Positions 13,201 to 26,647 of a DNA stretch of 64,000 nucleotides are shown piece after piece. The notes under the pieces were generated by a model. The model made no database searches, was not told the DNA's origin, and worked only from the letters and a program-made list of their open reading frames with translations. Origin of the DNA: Glycine soja (lineage: Eukaryota; Streptophyta; Magnoliopsida; Fabales; Fabaceae); the NCBI RefSeq assembly GCF_004193775.1, contig NC_041012.1, positions 8,143,223 to 8,207,222 of the forward strand, written 5' to 3'. Made by a program: the position numbers and the translations under genes. The stretch's first letter is position 1. Each line of letters starts with the position of its first letter.

Positions 13201-13952
13201 CAAATAATTTCTAAAAATATAAAATACTAAAATTTTACAATTAAGTGCTAAAATGTAAATATGAGAAGCTAAATTCCCTAATAATAAGGCCTAAAATTAG
13301 CTATAAATCTACATTAATTGTTAAGGTAGATTTATGATATAACTGTTGCACTTGTAACCAGTCGATGTTGACCATTTGTTTGACAACTTGCAACATTTCC
13401 TTCCATTAACATCTCTACATTTTCACTTGGTACCATAAATTGCAGCCAATTTATAGGTTAGAAGGAGTTTGCAGGAGGATTTAAGTCAGTTGAAACTTCA
13501 TTTTCTTATAAAACTCCAGACTCCGGGCAAATAATATCTTAAAAATACTTTTGGGGATAAAAAATATGCCAGTTATTTGATGGACTTGGTTATTCTGTCT
13601 ATTTAATACATTGTTTCTAGTTTGTTTTTCTGTAGTCATTATTTTCTGTTTCTTCTATCAAGGTTTGTCTTAATTGTTTATGTATGACCAGGCCTGTGTT
13701 ATCTTAAAAGCTGGTACCAATCTTGGGTCTGATTCATATTTTGTGGCTGCGATGGCATGGGTGCTACTGATAGTAGTGCTGGGTTACCTCGTGCATGTGC
13801 TAGACAATGTAATTGACACAGTTTACATCTGCTATGCGATAGACCGGGATAGAGGAGAGGTTTGTAAACAAGATATCCATGAAGTTTACGTTCAATTACC
13901 CATTAGTAGAAGTCTCAGACAGTCTGTTACTACAAGAACTCTAGGTGTGTAA
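10249..13952 (+). CDS. Choline-transporter-like (CTL/Pns1 family) membrane protein, 3 exons
   Basis: The protein belongs to the SLC44/CTL family of multispanning membrane proteins, linked in plants to choline transport and membrane trafficking; the substrate here is inferred. Coding exons are 10249-11297, 11692-12037 and 13692-13952, giving 551 residues. Two adjacent ATGs (10249 and 10252) can start translation; I took the first. A hydrophilic, Ser-rich N-terminus (residues 1-55) precedes the first membrane segment (about 60-82). A luminal Ser/Asn-rich loop (about 85-130) and then roughly nine more hydrophobic segments follow. The C-terminal half has the conserved NAFGPSSGT, SARQED, FLNKFTINFAAITGEAYC and MTYELLRRNLLSAVFVE motifs, and the YAIDRDRGEV stretch follows the last span. 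The length fits the family. Intron 2 (12038-13691) is large and repeat-like. The family call is firm; the exact paralogue is not determined. Confidence 0.93.
12170..13340. repeat. Repeat-like DNA inside intron 2 of the CTL gene
   Basis: This part of the intron has no reading frame. It contains blocks that resemble legume LTR-retrotransposon non-coding DNA, such as the aaaacatgcaaataatttctaaaa region near 13193 and caggcttgaag-like text near 12855. No terminal repeats or target duplication could be defined, so this is a weak call from resemblance. Confidence 0.3.
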
Positions 13953-16900
13953 ATAATTCTTGAGATACAAATGTTTTTGAATCCCGGGATTGCTATTTTA
14001 TGGACAGTGTGGAGTTAGAATTGTCCGTGGCTGTGACTTGTGATCCTATTGTGCATACTCCTGAATATTTATTTAAAATTTGTTTTCTATTTTTTTTCTA
14101 AGGGTAACTTTTAGTTAATCTGAAAGTTGACTTCAGTTTTGTGTAACCTTAATGATGTATATTTTGTTTGGTGGATAGAGGCACAAGTTTACACTGTTAA
14201 TCAGAGAGATTTGTTGGAGAACTAAGCACAAAATCTGTATTACTTTTGCAGTGCTTTCATTCTTATTTGTTTTGTGCATTGATTTGCTTTATTCCCCTTT
14301 AGGCGTTTGTATACTATTGTCTTAGTCTTGAAGCCGTGTAAAATAGTAAAAGCTACAATTCCAAGTATGAAGTATCTATCTGTTTCTTCTTCCTTTAAAA
14401 ATACTTGTTTGTTTTAGACATGTAAAAATGGGTTGGGCGCCAACTCCATCAGTCCTTGTTCATTGAAAATGATTCTGGTTTTTGATTAAAAGAACCCTTT
14501 GAAAACGATTGGGACCGACCTAATGCATATTTGGAGACCCGTTCAACTGCCTCCAAAATTACGTTTGAGGCAAAAAGTAACGAAGGAGTTGCTTCCAGCA
14601 ACTTACATTTATCACAAAAGAACATTTCAAACATATATGGCTATCTCAGGCATAAAATTTGGGTCATTTCCTTTTAGAATGCGTGGATAAATAACTGAAT
14701 TAAAGCTTTTTTTAAATAATTTTTTTGGTCAAATTTAATCATGGGATTTGTTGTAATAAGGTAAAAAAGATATTTTTTGATAAGTTATATTAAGTTAATT
14801 AAAATAAGTTGAAAAAAGCTTATGAGAATTATAAGTTAATTTAAAATATTTCTTAAAAAAAAAAACAAAGCAAACACATTCTTAGTGGGTGGACCTGATA
14901 AAAGGAAGATGGACTGAGATAATTAAGGGCACCGGCATTGTCAGGTTTATTTGGTGCTCTATCACTATCAGGTCAGTTGTCTCTTTTTTTGGAGGAGAAA
15001 TTCTAATACTACATATTGGAAGACCAATGTCCAATACTCAAGGTAGTTTTGGAGCTACTCAAAACTGTTTTATTTTTAAATAATTTTTTTTGAAAGGCTT
15101 ATATATTATGCCTGTCTCGAGTTATATTTTTAGTGAGTAATGCTTACTCGTAGAGTATATAAGAACTTATTCAGTTTGCGAAAATGTATTTTTTTTATAA
15201 ATAATTACAAAAATGTTACTTTACTTTTACATTTATTTATATCCAACGATTTGTACAAAATAATGAAAATAAAAATTCTGTACATTTTTTTAAATGAACA
15301 AAATAAAAAATGTCATATTTATAGTAATTTATGAAACTAGATTTTTTATATAAAAAAAAAAACAAACTTGACAATTTCTCCTTGTGGAGAGGTGTGATTC
15401 AGTGTACATGTTAATTGGTCCAATATATACTCTTGCTGGAAGCATTTTGTATATAATAACTGAACGTCAATAACGCATTTTCATCTCACTAAGTGTATGT
15501 TTGCATGCATGTCAGGAGGGCTGTTTTTTTTATTCTCTTTTTTTAAATAACAAATTATTTTTTCTTTATTTTGTGTCTCAGAATTTAAGAATGGAAATTG
15601 GAATTTTATAAATAATTTTAAACCCTTCATTCCTTTTACAATATTCTGCTATTAACAGCTCGGATCCCCTCCCGCACAATATCCTTTTACCTATATTAGT
15701 TGATAGTCTCTTTGCTTTTGTATTGAAAATGAAATCAAATTAATATGATGAAAAAGAAAGAAATTTTTTGTGGGTTTAGCAAATTAACTGGGTTTCAGTT
15801 TGCAATTCCAAAAGGCAAAAGTTATTTGTTTCTTGGATCCCATCACGTTAAAGCTGGCACTGGCAGAGTGGCAGTGGTATGCAGTGACAATTATTTATGA
15901 GTCTCTTGCGCTGCTCCTTCCTCGCTCAGTTAAATTGCCTATCAAGAAAAAGCCACATTATTCAAAATCTCGGAAAGATATAATATACTGTTTTTTTAGC
16001 AACGATGACTTAATTCTCTGCATAAAGTTTGACATGTTTCAGAAGCAGTAGCAATTCCAAAACTTTATATTTAGTTACAAAGTTTAATTTCATATGTAAA
16101 CTATTTTACTAGCAGTTTGATAGGTTATATATATTACTCCACAAAAAGTTTGTCTTTGCTTGGCAGGTTGGTAAAGGAATATGATCAGATAAACTGATAA
16201 CACAATCATAACGTACCCTTTAGCCAGATCCCTAACGATACAGAAGTTGAGCAAACCCAAGAGGCCAAGACTGCAGTTGCAGATCAAGCAACATAATATG
16301 TTGAATCAAAACATGCATCTTCCCTCTCATACTCTTTTGAATGAGCATGAGCATAGGTCAGAACTCACCTAACTGATAGGGTCTTGACTTTTGAGGAAGC
16401 ATTTTTCGAACACATAATGTGCTGTGAGGAGTAGCCAATAAAGAAAACCTGCATGTTCTGTTGTCTTCCATTATCATTTTCTTTAACTGTAGTGGAGTTG
16501 CAATTTTTTTTTGGATCTATATATAGTAACTGTGTACGTAGTTATATGGCCTAAATATGTTGAGTTGATGAAGCTTTATAATTTTCAATGGTAATTAGTT
16601 AACTCAAAAGGAGCGGAGCCTATGATTTTAACAAATTAAGGCCTCAAGATAATTGAGACTCAAACTATGTTTAGATAAATAAGCTAGGAATGAAATGAAA
16701 TACTACAGTTCAATAATCATTTTATGGATATTTTATATCGGAATGAAAAAAACAAACAGACGGGTGTTGTCTAGCTAGGTGAAGAAAATGATTGATATTA
16801 AGTGGAAGAATGATAATCATTTGATGACGAGTACACTTCAATGGATAAAAGAGATAGAAATAAAAGGAAGAAAGGAAATCAATGGATAAAAGAGATAGAT

Positions 16901-18860
16901 GTAAAAATTAGAATTTTTTAGTTATTATATTATAGGTCTAAATTATTCACCGACTTTTGTTAATAACGTTTGAAGTAATCATCGACAAAAAAAAAAAAAA
17001 CTTCGTAGTTTATATATATAGTCCGTGCATGCCCCCTTAAGTTGGCCTTACTTGGTACACCACTTCTTCTATCATAGGATATAATTTTCCATATACAATT
17101 ATAAGCGGGCCAATCTGGTTTTGCAAGGAATCCAAAGATGTAACTCTATAGCATGTAGTTACTTAAAAGACAGAAAATAAATTTATTCAGATGTGTTAAG
17201 CACTTAAGCTATACAAACTGCTGTCTGTCTGATCTTGTAGATTAGATCATGAGAATGGAGATGATTTATTCTGAATCAGAATGTACTAAGCAGCATAGCA
17301 CATGATATGTATGTTGTCTCTTCCTTTAGTTTGCCAAATATAAGTTTATTTCAGTTCTAGGAGTAAAGAATGATCATAAGGAGTCTAGAGTTAGAATCTG
17401 ATCAACGCCTAATGTTGACGAGCCAAATAAACATGAATCAGAATAAGGTCCAACAAGATAAAGTTAGCCTAAATTATTTGCTGTTTTGTTGTCAAATTGA
17501 TGGATCAGGATTAGATTATTATACACCACAAGAGTGAGTACTTCCATGCAGAAGAAGCTCCTTCTAATATTAAAGTAGCTGATTCTAGTGGCCTACCCCT
17601 CTACCTCAAAGAAGTTAGATATCATGCATGACCATTCTATAATCAACAATTAATTAATTTGAGTAAAACTAAATCTTGGGATTGTGTTGATAGGAACAAG
17701 TGAATCATGCCACCTCAACTTGTGGGCCTAATCAGAGTTTATTAAGTCAAGGAGAGGGCCCTTGGTTCGATAAACATGCCTCCCAGTTAACCTGCATAAA
17801 TTATCTTGCTGGATATATCACTGGATTTTAGTGTTTGTAATCTCCATTTATCCTCTTTCTCTATGAGCTAGAGCAATGCATGTGGGAAAATATAGCATGG
17901 TGACACAAAGAACTGAATGTGTGACTGTGATATTGAATCAGAATTATATAATTTAAAATTAAACAAAATCTGAGTCACTGCATATGTCAGAATTTCTATC
18001 GCTATCTCAATATCAACTAAATGATATGGCATTGGTTGCGGTATTAACTCTATTGGCTTCATTTTCATAGACAAATGCATGGGAAAACTTTAGCCCTTGG
18101 GGAGTGAAATCTCGAAGTTGAGAAGAATATAAAAACAAACGGATGATAACCAAGTTCAAGTTGGCAAGGGAACTGAACTGTGATTGGCAAAACGTACGTA
18201 CATACACGCACAGTTTTACGAAGAGATAACTTTTTTATTGTAGTTTTTTTTTTCCCACCTTCTTATCTGCTTTGCTTTTACGCAAAGACTATTTTCAGAA
18301 ACAAAAAGTGTAATGTAATGTGTGGGTGTGATCCGAGATAAACAGGACCATGGTCAGTCTATACTGCAAACAAATATTTGTGTGTTAAAATACATTGAAT
18401 CGGTGGGTGTATTTGTTTGTCGGGAAAAGTATATTTAATCCATATCTAGCTTACTAAAAAACAAGGAATTCATCGTTATATAATATATGTTAACTTTCTC
18501 TTCTATTTCATTTTCGGATTACTATTATAATATACTTACTTTCTTTTACATTATAATTAAATTGAACTTGAATTTAACTTTTTCTTATAAAATTAACTTG
18601 TAAAAAGAAAATTATTATTTATTTATATCCTTTAATTTGATTATATCATTAGATGAGAATTATTATTTATTTATATATTTTAATTTATCCTTCTCCAATT
18701 CAACATCTTAAACATGAAATTGGTTAGACATGACATTTACAACTTATGTGATAGTAAGAATCCCATAAACCAAATAACTATGGACAGAATCACTAATGGT
18801 ATCATACTAAAATATCAGGATTAGTGTGCATGATAAAAGAATAAAAAATTATTTAAAATG

Positions 18861-18912
<52 letters not shown>

Positions 18913-21508
18913 GCATTTCCCCTTATTTTTATTACTAAAAAATTTGCTGAATATGCTATTCTGGTCCTTTGCTTAGTTGTTTATTTTCATTCTAGCTAGT
19001 TGTGGATCGAAATTTTTACAGTTGTCCTTTTCATTCCTTATAACTATTTCCATATAGAACTTAGCTACTACCCACTCATGCAATCTAGAATATGGACACA
19101 ACACATCATACCTTTATATATGAGGGAAACCAATTAATACCGTGACCAATTTGGGTTAAGTCCATCTATTATTTCTTTATTTTGCTTTTGTTGTCACTTT
19201 GTATTACAACTTTTGCGCTCGTCGTTGTCACCAGACTTCGAATGGGTTACCATGAAATAAATGTCAGTATCCTATGTACGTTAATGGTTTTTTTAGTCGT
19301 CCACAATTATATTCCCACAAGTATTTTTCTTTAGAGATAATATATTGTTTAAGTTTTTTTTTGTTTTTTTTAATATTGTTTGTTATATTACCAGACACTA
19401 AAATATAATCATCTTTTCTTTTTCATTGGCATATAAGTATCTTTCTTAATAGAATTTGAATTTGCTTCATTAGTTTCTCAATCATTAATTTTACTATAAT
19501 TTACTGAAATTTAAGAGGTTTAATTACATGTTTTATCATTCAAATTTTTTATTTTGCAAATTTTACTATCAAAGTCAAACTTTTGTTTTCAAGAATTGTA
19601 TTATTATACTATTTAATTTTCTCAAATATTATCATTGCATTATTCAATTTTCTCGAATTTGACTATAAAAATGACTTATGAAAAATAATGAAATTCGGGG
19701 AATATCTATTATTAAGAAAGGAAAGTAATTAAAAAGAGACAAAAATCATATCCCTTTTAAAGAAGAAAGTATAAATGATTTTTACTTTTTATATTTAAGA
19801 TATTAAAAGTTTTAATTTTCACATTTAGTGCTTTATATTTTAAGTAGTTTTAAAAAGGTTAACAAGTTTTATCAAAAGCTCTTTTATTTAAGATATTAAA
19901 AGTTTTATTATAGATTTTATTAAATATTAAATTCTTATGTTTTAATTTAATATTTTTAAATAATTAGAAGAAGTGCGAAAAAGGCTCTTTAAGATAATTC
20001 ATGAACAAATAAGGGCGCATTTATTTTTAAATTATTTAACGAGTTGAAAACATAATATACTTTAAGATAATTAATAGTCCCTCTTAATATAAGACACTAT
20101 TTAACATATCTTGATGATCGTTTTTATAAAATATTTTATAATTTCTATAAAAAAATTATTATCTGCCTTTATTAAGATTTTGAGTATTTGTTTTTCGTTG
20201 TGCATTTTTTGTGAGCTTTTGTTGTTCATTAACAAGGAAAATTTGATAAGTCATTAATTCTCTTTTAAAAAAAAATAGTAATATTTATTGATAGTGATGC
20301 ATAATTTAATATGTTCACTTCACTCACAAGTTAGTATGTTTAATGAGGGTAAAATTATGTTATAAGTGTCTTATATTTAGATATAGAGGGAGTAATAAAT
20401 ATGTCTTTAATTACTTTCTCATTTAAAAAGAGATTTATTTAGTAATAATCCTCTTCTTCTTCTAAGTATACAATGTAATTATATACTCAAAATTTGAATT
20501 TAAAATATCCTCAATTAAGTTGAAATAATCTTTTGTAAGTTAATTTACATACTCAATAATGAAAAATGCATTAATAACATTTGTAAGTGAAATATTTTAA
20601 TTTTAATTTTCTTAACCAATATGTTTAGTACTTTTCAATTAATGTGGGTCCTTGTTTTAATTGTCACTTATTATGGTAATTAATTTATTTTTTCTATTGT
20701 GGAAAATGTACAAGTGTTAATCAATAACTGTTTGATTTGAGTAAATAAAAAAAAAACTCTGATGAATAGTAAAATTCATTTGTACAATAGACTTAAATTA
20801 TAATCTTAAATTTGAATCCTAAATATAATTAGTTACATATTTTAAGGTAAAGTGTGGTTGTTTGTAATAATTTTATATCTGAGAGAACTAATTAAAAAAT
20901 AGTTGAAAATATCAACTTATAAATATTTTATAAAATTAGTTTTTGAAGTAACTCAAAAGTGTAAAATAAGAAAAAAAGCATAATTTATTTAAAAAGAATA
21001 ATAAAGAAATTGAATAAATATATTAATGATAAAAATTAAAAATTAAAAGTTAAAAAGTCATATTTTAAAAATGTTATTTCAATTAATATTTTAAAAAATG
21101 ATATAAGCTACTAAAAAAACTTATTTTTTAAACCATCAACAAATTTTTCAACTAGTAAAAAAAATTATGAAACTGATTAAAATGTTTTGTTCAACACAAT
21201 CAAATATTTTTATTACAATTTAGATAACAAATATTTTTCTTTTTTAAGTTCCTTAACCAATGTCAATGGAGGATTATTACCAATTGGTTGAATTTAATAT
21301 AAAATTAATAATACATTAAATTCTTTTAAAAAATTATGAACATTAATGAATTAAGTTTTAATTACTAAACAACATTTATTTTAATTTTTTATGTTATCAA
21401 ATGAATATAATTAATACGATGTTTTATTTATTAAATGTAGAATAGAATTGAATAGGATAAAATTGTAAATAAGATGAAATAGCAATGGCAATCTGAAGGA
21501 GCCCCTGC
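13953..21508. other. 7.5 kb intergenic region without a supported gene
   Basis: After the CTL 3' region I see only short unrecognisable frames. Stretches 14430-14690 and 14880-15090 are less AT-rich and look like dispersed repeat fragments. Bases 15650-18300 have moderate complexity but no gene I can name. Bases 18400-21480 are extremely AT-rich, include a (TA)n array, and show no coding signal. Confidence 0.5.
18862..18909. repeat. (TA)n microsatellite
   Basis: An uninterrupted run of about 24 TA units is visible. Confidence 0.98.
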
Positions 21509-21518
21509 TTATATATAG
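21509..21518 (+). promoter_or_regulatory. TATA box of the ADF gene
   Basis: The sequence ttatatatag lies about 112 bases upstream of the ADF start codon. This would put transcription initiation near 21540-21550 and give a leader of about 80-90 bases, which includes a long A-rich run (about 21569-21593). Confidence 0.65.
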
Positions 21519-21629
21519 AGCCAAGTCCCACTCTTCCTTCAAATTCTCGTCAACCTTCCACACTTAATAGGAAAAGAAAAAAAAAAAAAAAAAGTAAGCC
21601 CAGCTTTGTTCTGCTTCAATTCTCTAACA

Positions 21630-22430
21630 ATGGCGATGGCTTTCAAAATGGTACTTACTGCTCCACTGCATCTGCATCTGTAACCTCTTTTTTTTATTCT
21701 ACTTGTGATATATATTTCACAAAAGTGAATCGATTTAATTTGTTGTGTGTATATATGATGTTATGGTGATGAATGAACACTTAATAGGCGACTACTGGGA
21801 TGTGGGTTACGGATGAGTGCAAGAACTCATTCATGGAAATGAAGTGGAAGAAGGTGCACAGATACATAGTCTTCAAGATCGATGAGAAGTCAAGGCTTGT
21901 CACCGTTGATAAGGTCGGTGGTCCCGGCGAGAGCTATGGTGATCTCGCTGCCTCCTTGCCCGACGATGATTGCAGATATGCTGTTTTCGACTTTGATTTT
22001 GTCACCGTTGATAACTGCCGCAAGAGCAAGATCTTCTTCATTGCATGGTATATATTATTCATATATATGTCATGACCATAAGTCCATAAACATGGTTATT
22101 AACGTTTGACTCTAATACTGATAATGTTATGGAAAAATGACCCCCTACCCAAAAGGGTAATTTTAGTTCTTTTTTGGGTACAAATAAAATAATGCAATTG
22201 TCGTGTGAATTTAATATATGATGATTTATGGCAATTAAGGCATTATATTTTAGTTTTTGTTTTTTACGAAAAAATTCAGGTCTCCAACAGCATCAAGGAT
22301 AAGAGCAAAGATGCTCTACGCAACATCGAAGGATGGGCTGAGAAGAGCTCTGGATGGAATAAGCTATGAAGTTCAGGCCACTGATCCAACCGAGATGGGA
22401 TTCGATGTAATTCAAGACAGAGCCAAATAG
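21630..22430 (+). CDS. ADF5: Actin-depolymerizing factor, ADF5/ADF9 subclass, 3 exons
   Basis: ADF/cofilin proteins bind actin and remodel filaments. The plant ADF5/ADF9 subclass is known for bundling or stabilising filaments rather than severing them. Coding exons are 21630-21650, 21788-22047 and 22280-22430, giving 143 residues, the usual ADF5 length. Exon 1 encodes only seven residues (MAMAFKM), an N-terminal extension typical of this subclass; most plant ADFs have an intron right after the ATG. The ADF-homology domain fills the rest. Conserved blocks include [14 protein letters not shown] (about 27-40), [14 protein letters not shown], the long-helix region [18 protein letters not shown] and the C-terminal [10 protein letters not shown]. 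The TG|G codon for Trp is split at the exon 2/3 junction. The subclass is firm; the choice of ADF5 over ADF9 rests on the N-terminal extension, while chromosomal position would favour ADF9. Confidence 0.95.
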
Positions 22431-25236
22431 ATGGATGCCCCCTTTTTTTAAAGTGGGAATCCAACTCCTTATTTATGTGCTGAGCTAATCAATTAATCTG
22501 TCAATCTTACTCTCTCTCTCTCTTTATTTGCTATATATAAATTAAGTAACCATATATAGTCCAATGACTGTATGACATGTGCTATCTCTTCTTCTTTCTT
22601 GTTTTTATGCTAGTTTAATTGTGTTTGATGTAAGTGGGGCATCTAATCTTCAATCCTTACTCATAATAATAAGTTATGTGTAATATATGACTGTCGGCTG
22701 TATGATAAGTTAAGGGCAACAAACTTTGGTTGCAATCTCTTTAATGATGAAAAAATGTTGAAAAGAATGGATTAGCTCAACTTTTCCCACGGAAAGTTGA
22801 TGCGTTACCATATTCATAAATGATGCTTTTGCATTCTACATTAATACTTTGCTTAACGATCGTAGTTTGCTAACTTGGGCTGGGTAGTTTTGTTCAATGG
22901 CGGCATTCCGAAGGCACTTGCCAACAATGCTTGGTTCATGGATTTGTACAAAACCAGCAATGGAAAATCAGAAACAGCGGTAACTAGGATCTAAGACGAC
23001 ATCAAAATAAATTAGACAATACAGGACCTTTTGCAAGTCAAAAGTATTTTTATACTTTTCTAACACTTTTGGGTACAGAAAAAGAGAGAATAGCAAGTGA
23101 TCCACAAATATTTTAATTTGAAAGTAAATCTAATGATTAAAAAAACTAATATTTTACATATAATTAATTGTAATAATATAAACAACTGACTGCAATGTTA
23201 CCTAGAGGCTAAACTATCCTCTTTCACACTGTTTCATTCCTTGATTCGGTATTTTCTTTTGACTTTTTCTTTTCTTCTTTATCTTTTAGACGGCCAACAA
23301 AATGCACGATCAATGTGAAATTTCTTGTCTTCATGACAACATGTTCAAGGGACTTTTGTATGCTTTCACTCTAAATTTCTCGTACTAAAACGCTTGAAAG
23401 TTACAAATAAGTTAGCAAGTCTATCAAGATGGGGATAGGCATAAATAAACGTGTTGAAAGATTGAAATACCTTGTTAAATATTCCAATATTTGAAGTTGT
23501 CATTTTCAATATCACATTAGTAAGCAAATGGATATACATGCATGAGATGTCAACAAATATGAAAATATTTAGAGTGTTGAATAAATTGCATTTTGCTCTC
23601 TTATAGTTACACTCTTTTTTAACTTATTTTCTTATACTTTTTTTTACTAATAAACTCTTTATTATAATTACGGGTAACAATGCACAGTTTATAAGCTTAG
23701 AACCGCAGTTAAATCAAATAATATATGGTTCATACAATCATACCTTGTATGCATATTTGATCTCACTTTCTTCACTCAGAATGAAAATTGAAGCCTGAAT
23801 TGGATTCAGACACATTTGTATACGACTCTGAGCAATTTCCAAAAAAACAGAAACAAGGAAACAAAGGTTACGCAGGTAAGTAGTCTTTGTCGGTTAAGCC
23901 AAATTAATTACGTAAATGGATTGACTTGTCCCGAATTGGGCAGTTATAGTGGGTAGATCGAGCTGGGCCGGGCTTTACCTGGGCACTTTTATTCCCCGTG
24001 TCGTTTTCGTGTTGCTGTGGACACACCATTTCGTCTTTTTATACAACCCCACCTCAACTACTCACTCTCCTTTTGTTTTTCTTTTTTTTCTTTGCTAATT
24101 ATTCTTACACAATTATGCTATTATCGCATGCCTTTTTAATCATTTGTTGAGCAATAAAATTAAATGATTACTTTTTCCTTATGATCTAATACTTGAATAT
24201 ATTAAAATATTTCAAATAATAAAAAAAAGGTATGAAGTCAAATGATCCTACCCTCTGTGTATAAAAGCTGCCGAGGAGGGGAAGTGTTGCTTGCGATTGG
24301 CATCAAGGCAACGTAACAAGCTAAAACCTGGAAGAAGAACATTGATGGACAATATCTCTCTCTTTGTCACTTAGCAGTTCTTGACACTGCAGTTAGTTAT
24401 TCAGAAAGATTGTTCTCGCATGCAATAATATAATGTGATGTGCTTACTGGTTAATGATTTGTACACAAAATTTCTGCATGATATTTGGCAACAACTAAAA
24501 AAACCTTCGAATTCGTCTAGCCCAACCAATGGCTATATATCCATCGCCTCTTGCAATTCACTTGTAGCTAGGGAAACAACATTAAAGCATTCCTTTATCT
24601 CTCACTATTTTAGAAATGAACTGAGCATGCATATGGCAATTCCAAAAACTGATTTAGAGACAAATCATAATTATAAGGAGTATTCTAATAATATTCTTAA
24701 CCAACCAGGGACATTTTAGCATTTAATTAACTTTAGACCATCCCAACTACCAGCAATGAATGCATACCAGTCAACATATACATATCCTTCCTAAAACCTA
24801 TGCGGCTATGTCTCATTCCTCGATGCTAAATAGCAAAAATACATCATTTATTTTTTCTTTGCTACTAGTTGATTCCAGAAGGTTAAAACAGCATTCTATT
24901 ATCTTAAAATATTAGGGTCGTCACGATAATTTCTGAAAGTAAGAAAGTTAAAAAAAAAACCCTCTGAAAATACAATTTACCGATCACTTTATTTCAAAAT
25001 TCAAAAGTTCATGTAAATTAAGTATTAATATTAATATATGTTTAAAATTTAAAATAATAAATTCAATAAAAAAAATAACAATAAGTATTTATAGACTTAT
25101 TTAATATCCTAAAAACTTATCTTATATTTTCTTAATTTCAGGGCTAACGTATTTCAGGATCAAAATGATATTTGCCCATTTCACATATAAGTGATATTGT
25201 AGCATTCGGAGAGAATTTATTCAAACTTGTTTTATG
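22431..25236. other. Intergenic DNA downstream of ADF
   Basis: The first few hundred bases are the presumed ADF 3' untranslated region. Bases 23930-24430 are less AT-rich (ctgggccgggctttacctgg near 23963, ctgccgaggaggggaagtg near 24267) and could hold a non-coding transcript. I see no supporting structure or frame. The rest is AT-rich and unremarkable. Confidence 0.45.
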
Positions 25237-25245
25237 TTAAAAATT

Positions 25246-25709
25246 GGCAAAATTACAAATTTGGGCTCCCCTACTTGTCTCAAAATTATAAATTTTTCCC
25301 CCTATAATTTAATTCATGAATTTAGTCCCTCATTTTTTTGTAATTCTGTTATTTTAGTTCATAATCTTGAAATTGGAAGTTAAGTTTTAATTGTTTGTCT
25401 TGACCGTCACATGTCACATTTTTATTGGATGTTGATCGTCACGGGTCGTGCTTTTATTGGAGATTGACCTTAATTAGGTGCACAAAATTAACGTTCAATA
25501 AAAACGCAACATGTGATGATCAACATCCAATAAATAAAAGTGTAATACATACCGTCAAGACAAGCAATTAATATTCAACGTTCAATTTCGAAGTTGAGGA
25601 CTCAAATAACAGGATTGCAAAAAATTGAAGGACTAAATTTGTGAATTAAATTATAAGAAGACCAAAATCAAATTTGAGGCAAATAGAGGATCAAACTTAC
25701 AATTTTGCC
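25246..25709. mobile_element. Foldback Mutator-type MITE with long terminal inverted repeats
   Basis: The two halves of this 464-bp segment are inverted copies of each other. The left arm runs about 25246-25442 and the right arm about 25513-25709, beginning with ggcaaaatta and, on the complement, ggcaaaattg. Shared internal blocks include tataatttaattca, ttgtcttgac and ttggatgttgatc. The element is bracketed by identical 9-bp direct repeats, ttaaaaatt at 25237-25245 and 25710-25718. A 9-bp target duplication with long inverted repeats is the hallmark of Mutator-like elements. No transposase is encoded. Confidence 0.82.
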
Positions 25710-26303
25710 TTAAAAATTTTTAGTGTACTTAGTATCTAGTATGCACTAGCCTTGTTAAGGGATAATACATGGACCGCAACCTGAAGCCTTCGTCATGGCA
25801 AGTTACTTTCAAATTGTAAGTGGATTAAAGTTGATCATACTAAAGAATGTTGTTAGACTATAAGTATGAGAAGAAATCTCATATGAGATAAAATTGAAGA
25901 AGTTAAATATTATATATAAAACTCATAAACTTAAATCTTAATGTTTTAAATGAAAATGTGACATCAAATTAACGTATATTGTTCAACCAAACCATACCTC
26001 TCTTATTTAGGAAAGTATAAGAAATGAGTTTTCGGATGAAACAAATTCTAAAACAATGTTTCATCAACTAATTCAGGAACATGCAACCTCAATATCTAAA
26101 TTCTACGCATGTATTAAAACAATTTATGTATATAATAATATTTATTTAAAAACAAATAGTAGAGCAAATAAGACACAAACAATCATCAGAATAATATAGG
26201 AAAGATCTTTTTTATAATGAATGTTTTGAAAATTATTGCAAAATGTATTAATTATTTTTATAAAAAATACAAATTATTGTAAGAATATTGATTGAAAACT
26301 TGA

Positions 26304-26306
<3 letters not shown>

Positions 26307-26352
<46 letters not shown>
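26307..26352. repeat. (TA)n microsatellite followed by a short (CA)n
   Basis: About 23 TA units are followed directly by acacac. Confidence 0.97.
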
Positions 26353-26359
<7 letters not shown>

Positions 26360-26647
26360 TTTTTTAAAATATACATACAAAATTACAAGCCATTACATTT
26401 CCCATTCATGTTCTTGATTTTTCTTCAATATCTTGTAAGATTTAGATGTCTTAAGCGCAAACTATCATTGATTAATATAGAATTGTTTGTTTGAACAATT
26501 CTTTTCGCAAGTGTTTTTTATTATGAAAAGATAGTTATTATAAATCATATTTTACGTTGTTAAAAAACATCATACTTTACATTATACAAGTTATCAATGT
26601 GAAACTACATGGTAGCTTGAGCCACGTAGAACTGTCTAGCACAGGTT

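Noticed and set aside
14499..14690. 63-codon plus-strand frame with an overlapping minus-strand frame
   Set aside because: The segment looks like a dispersed repeat fragment; the peptide has no known features.
16090..16310. Minus-strand frame with a hydrophobic, membrane-like stretch
   Set aside because: It is short and isolated, with no conserved motif and no splice partners that I could find.
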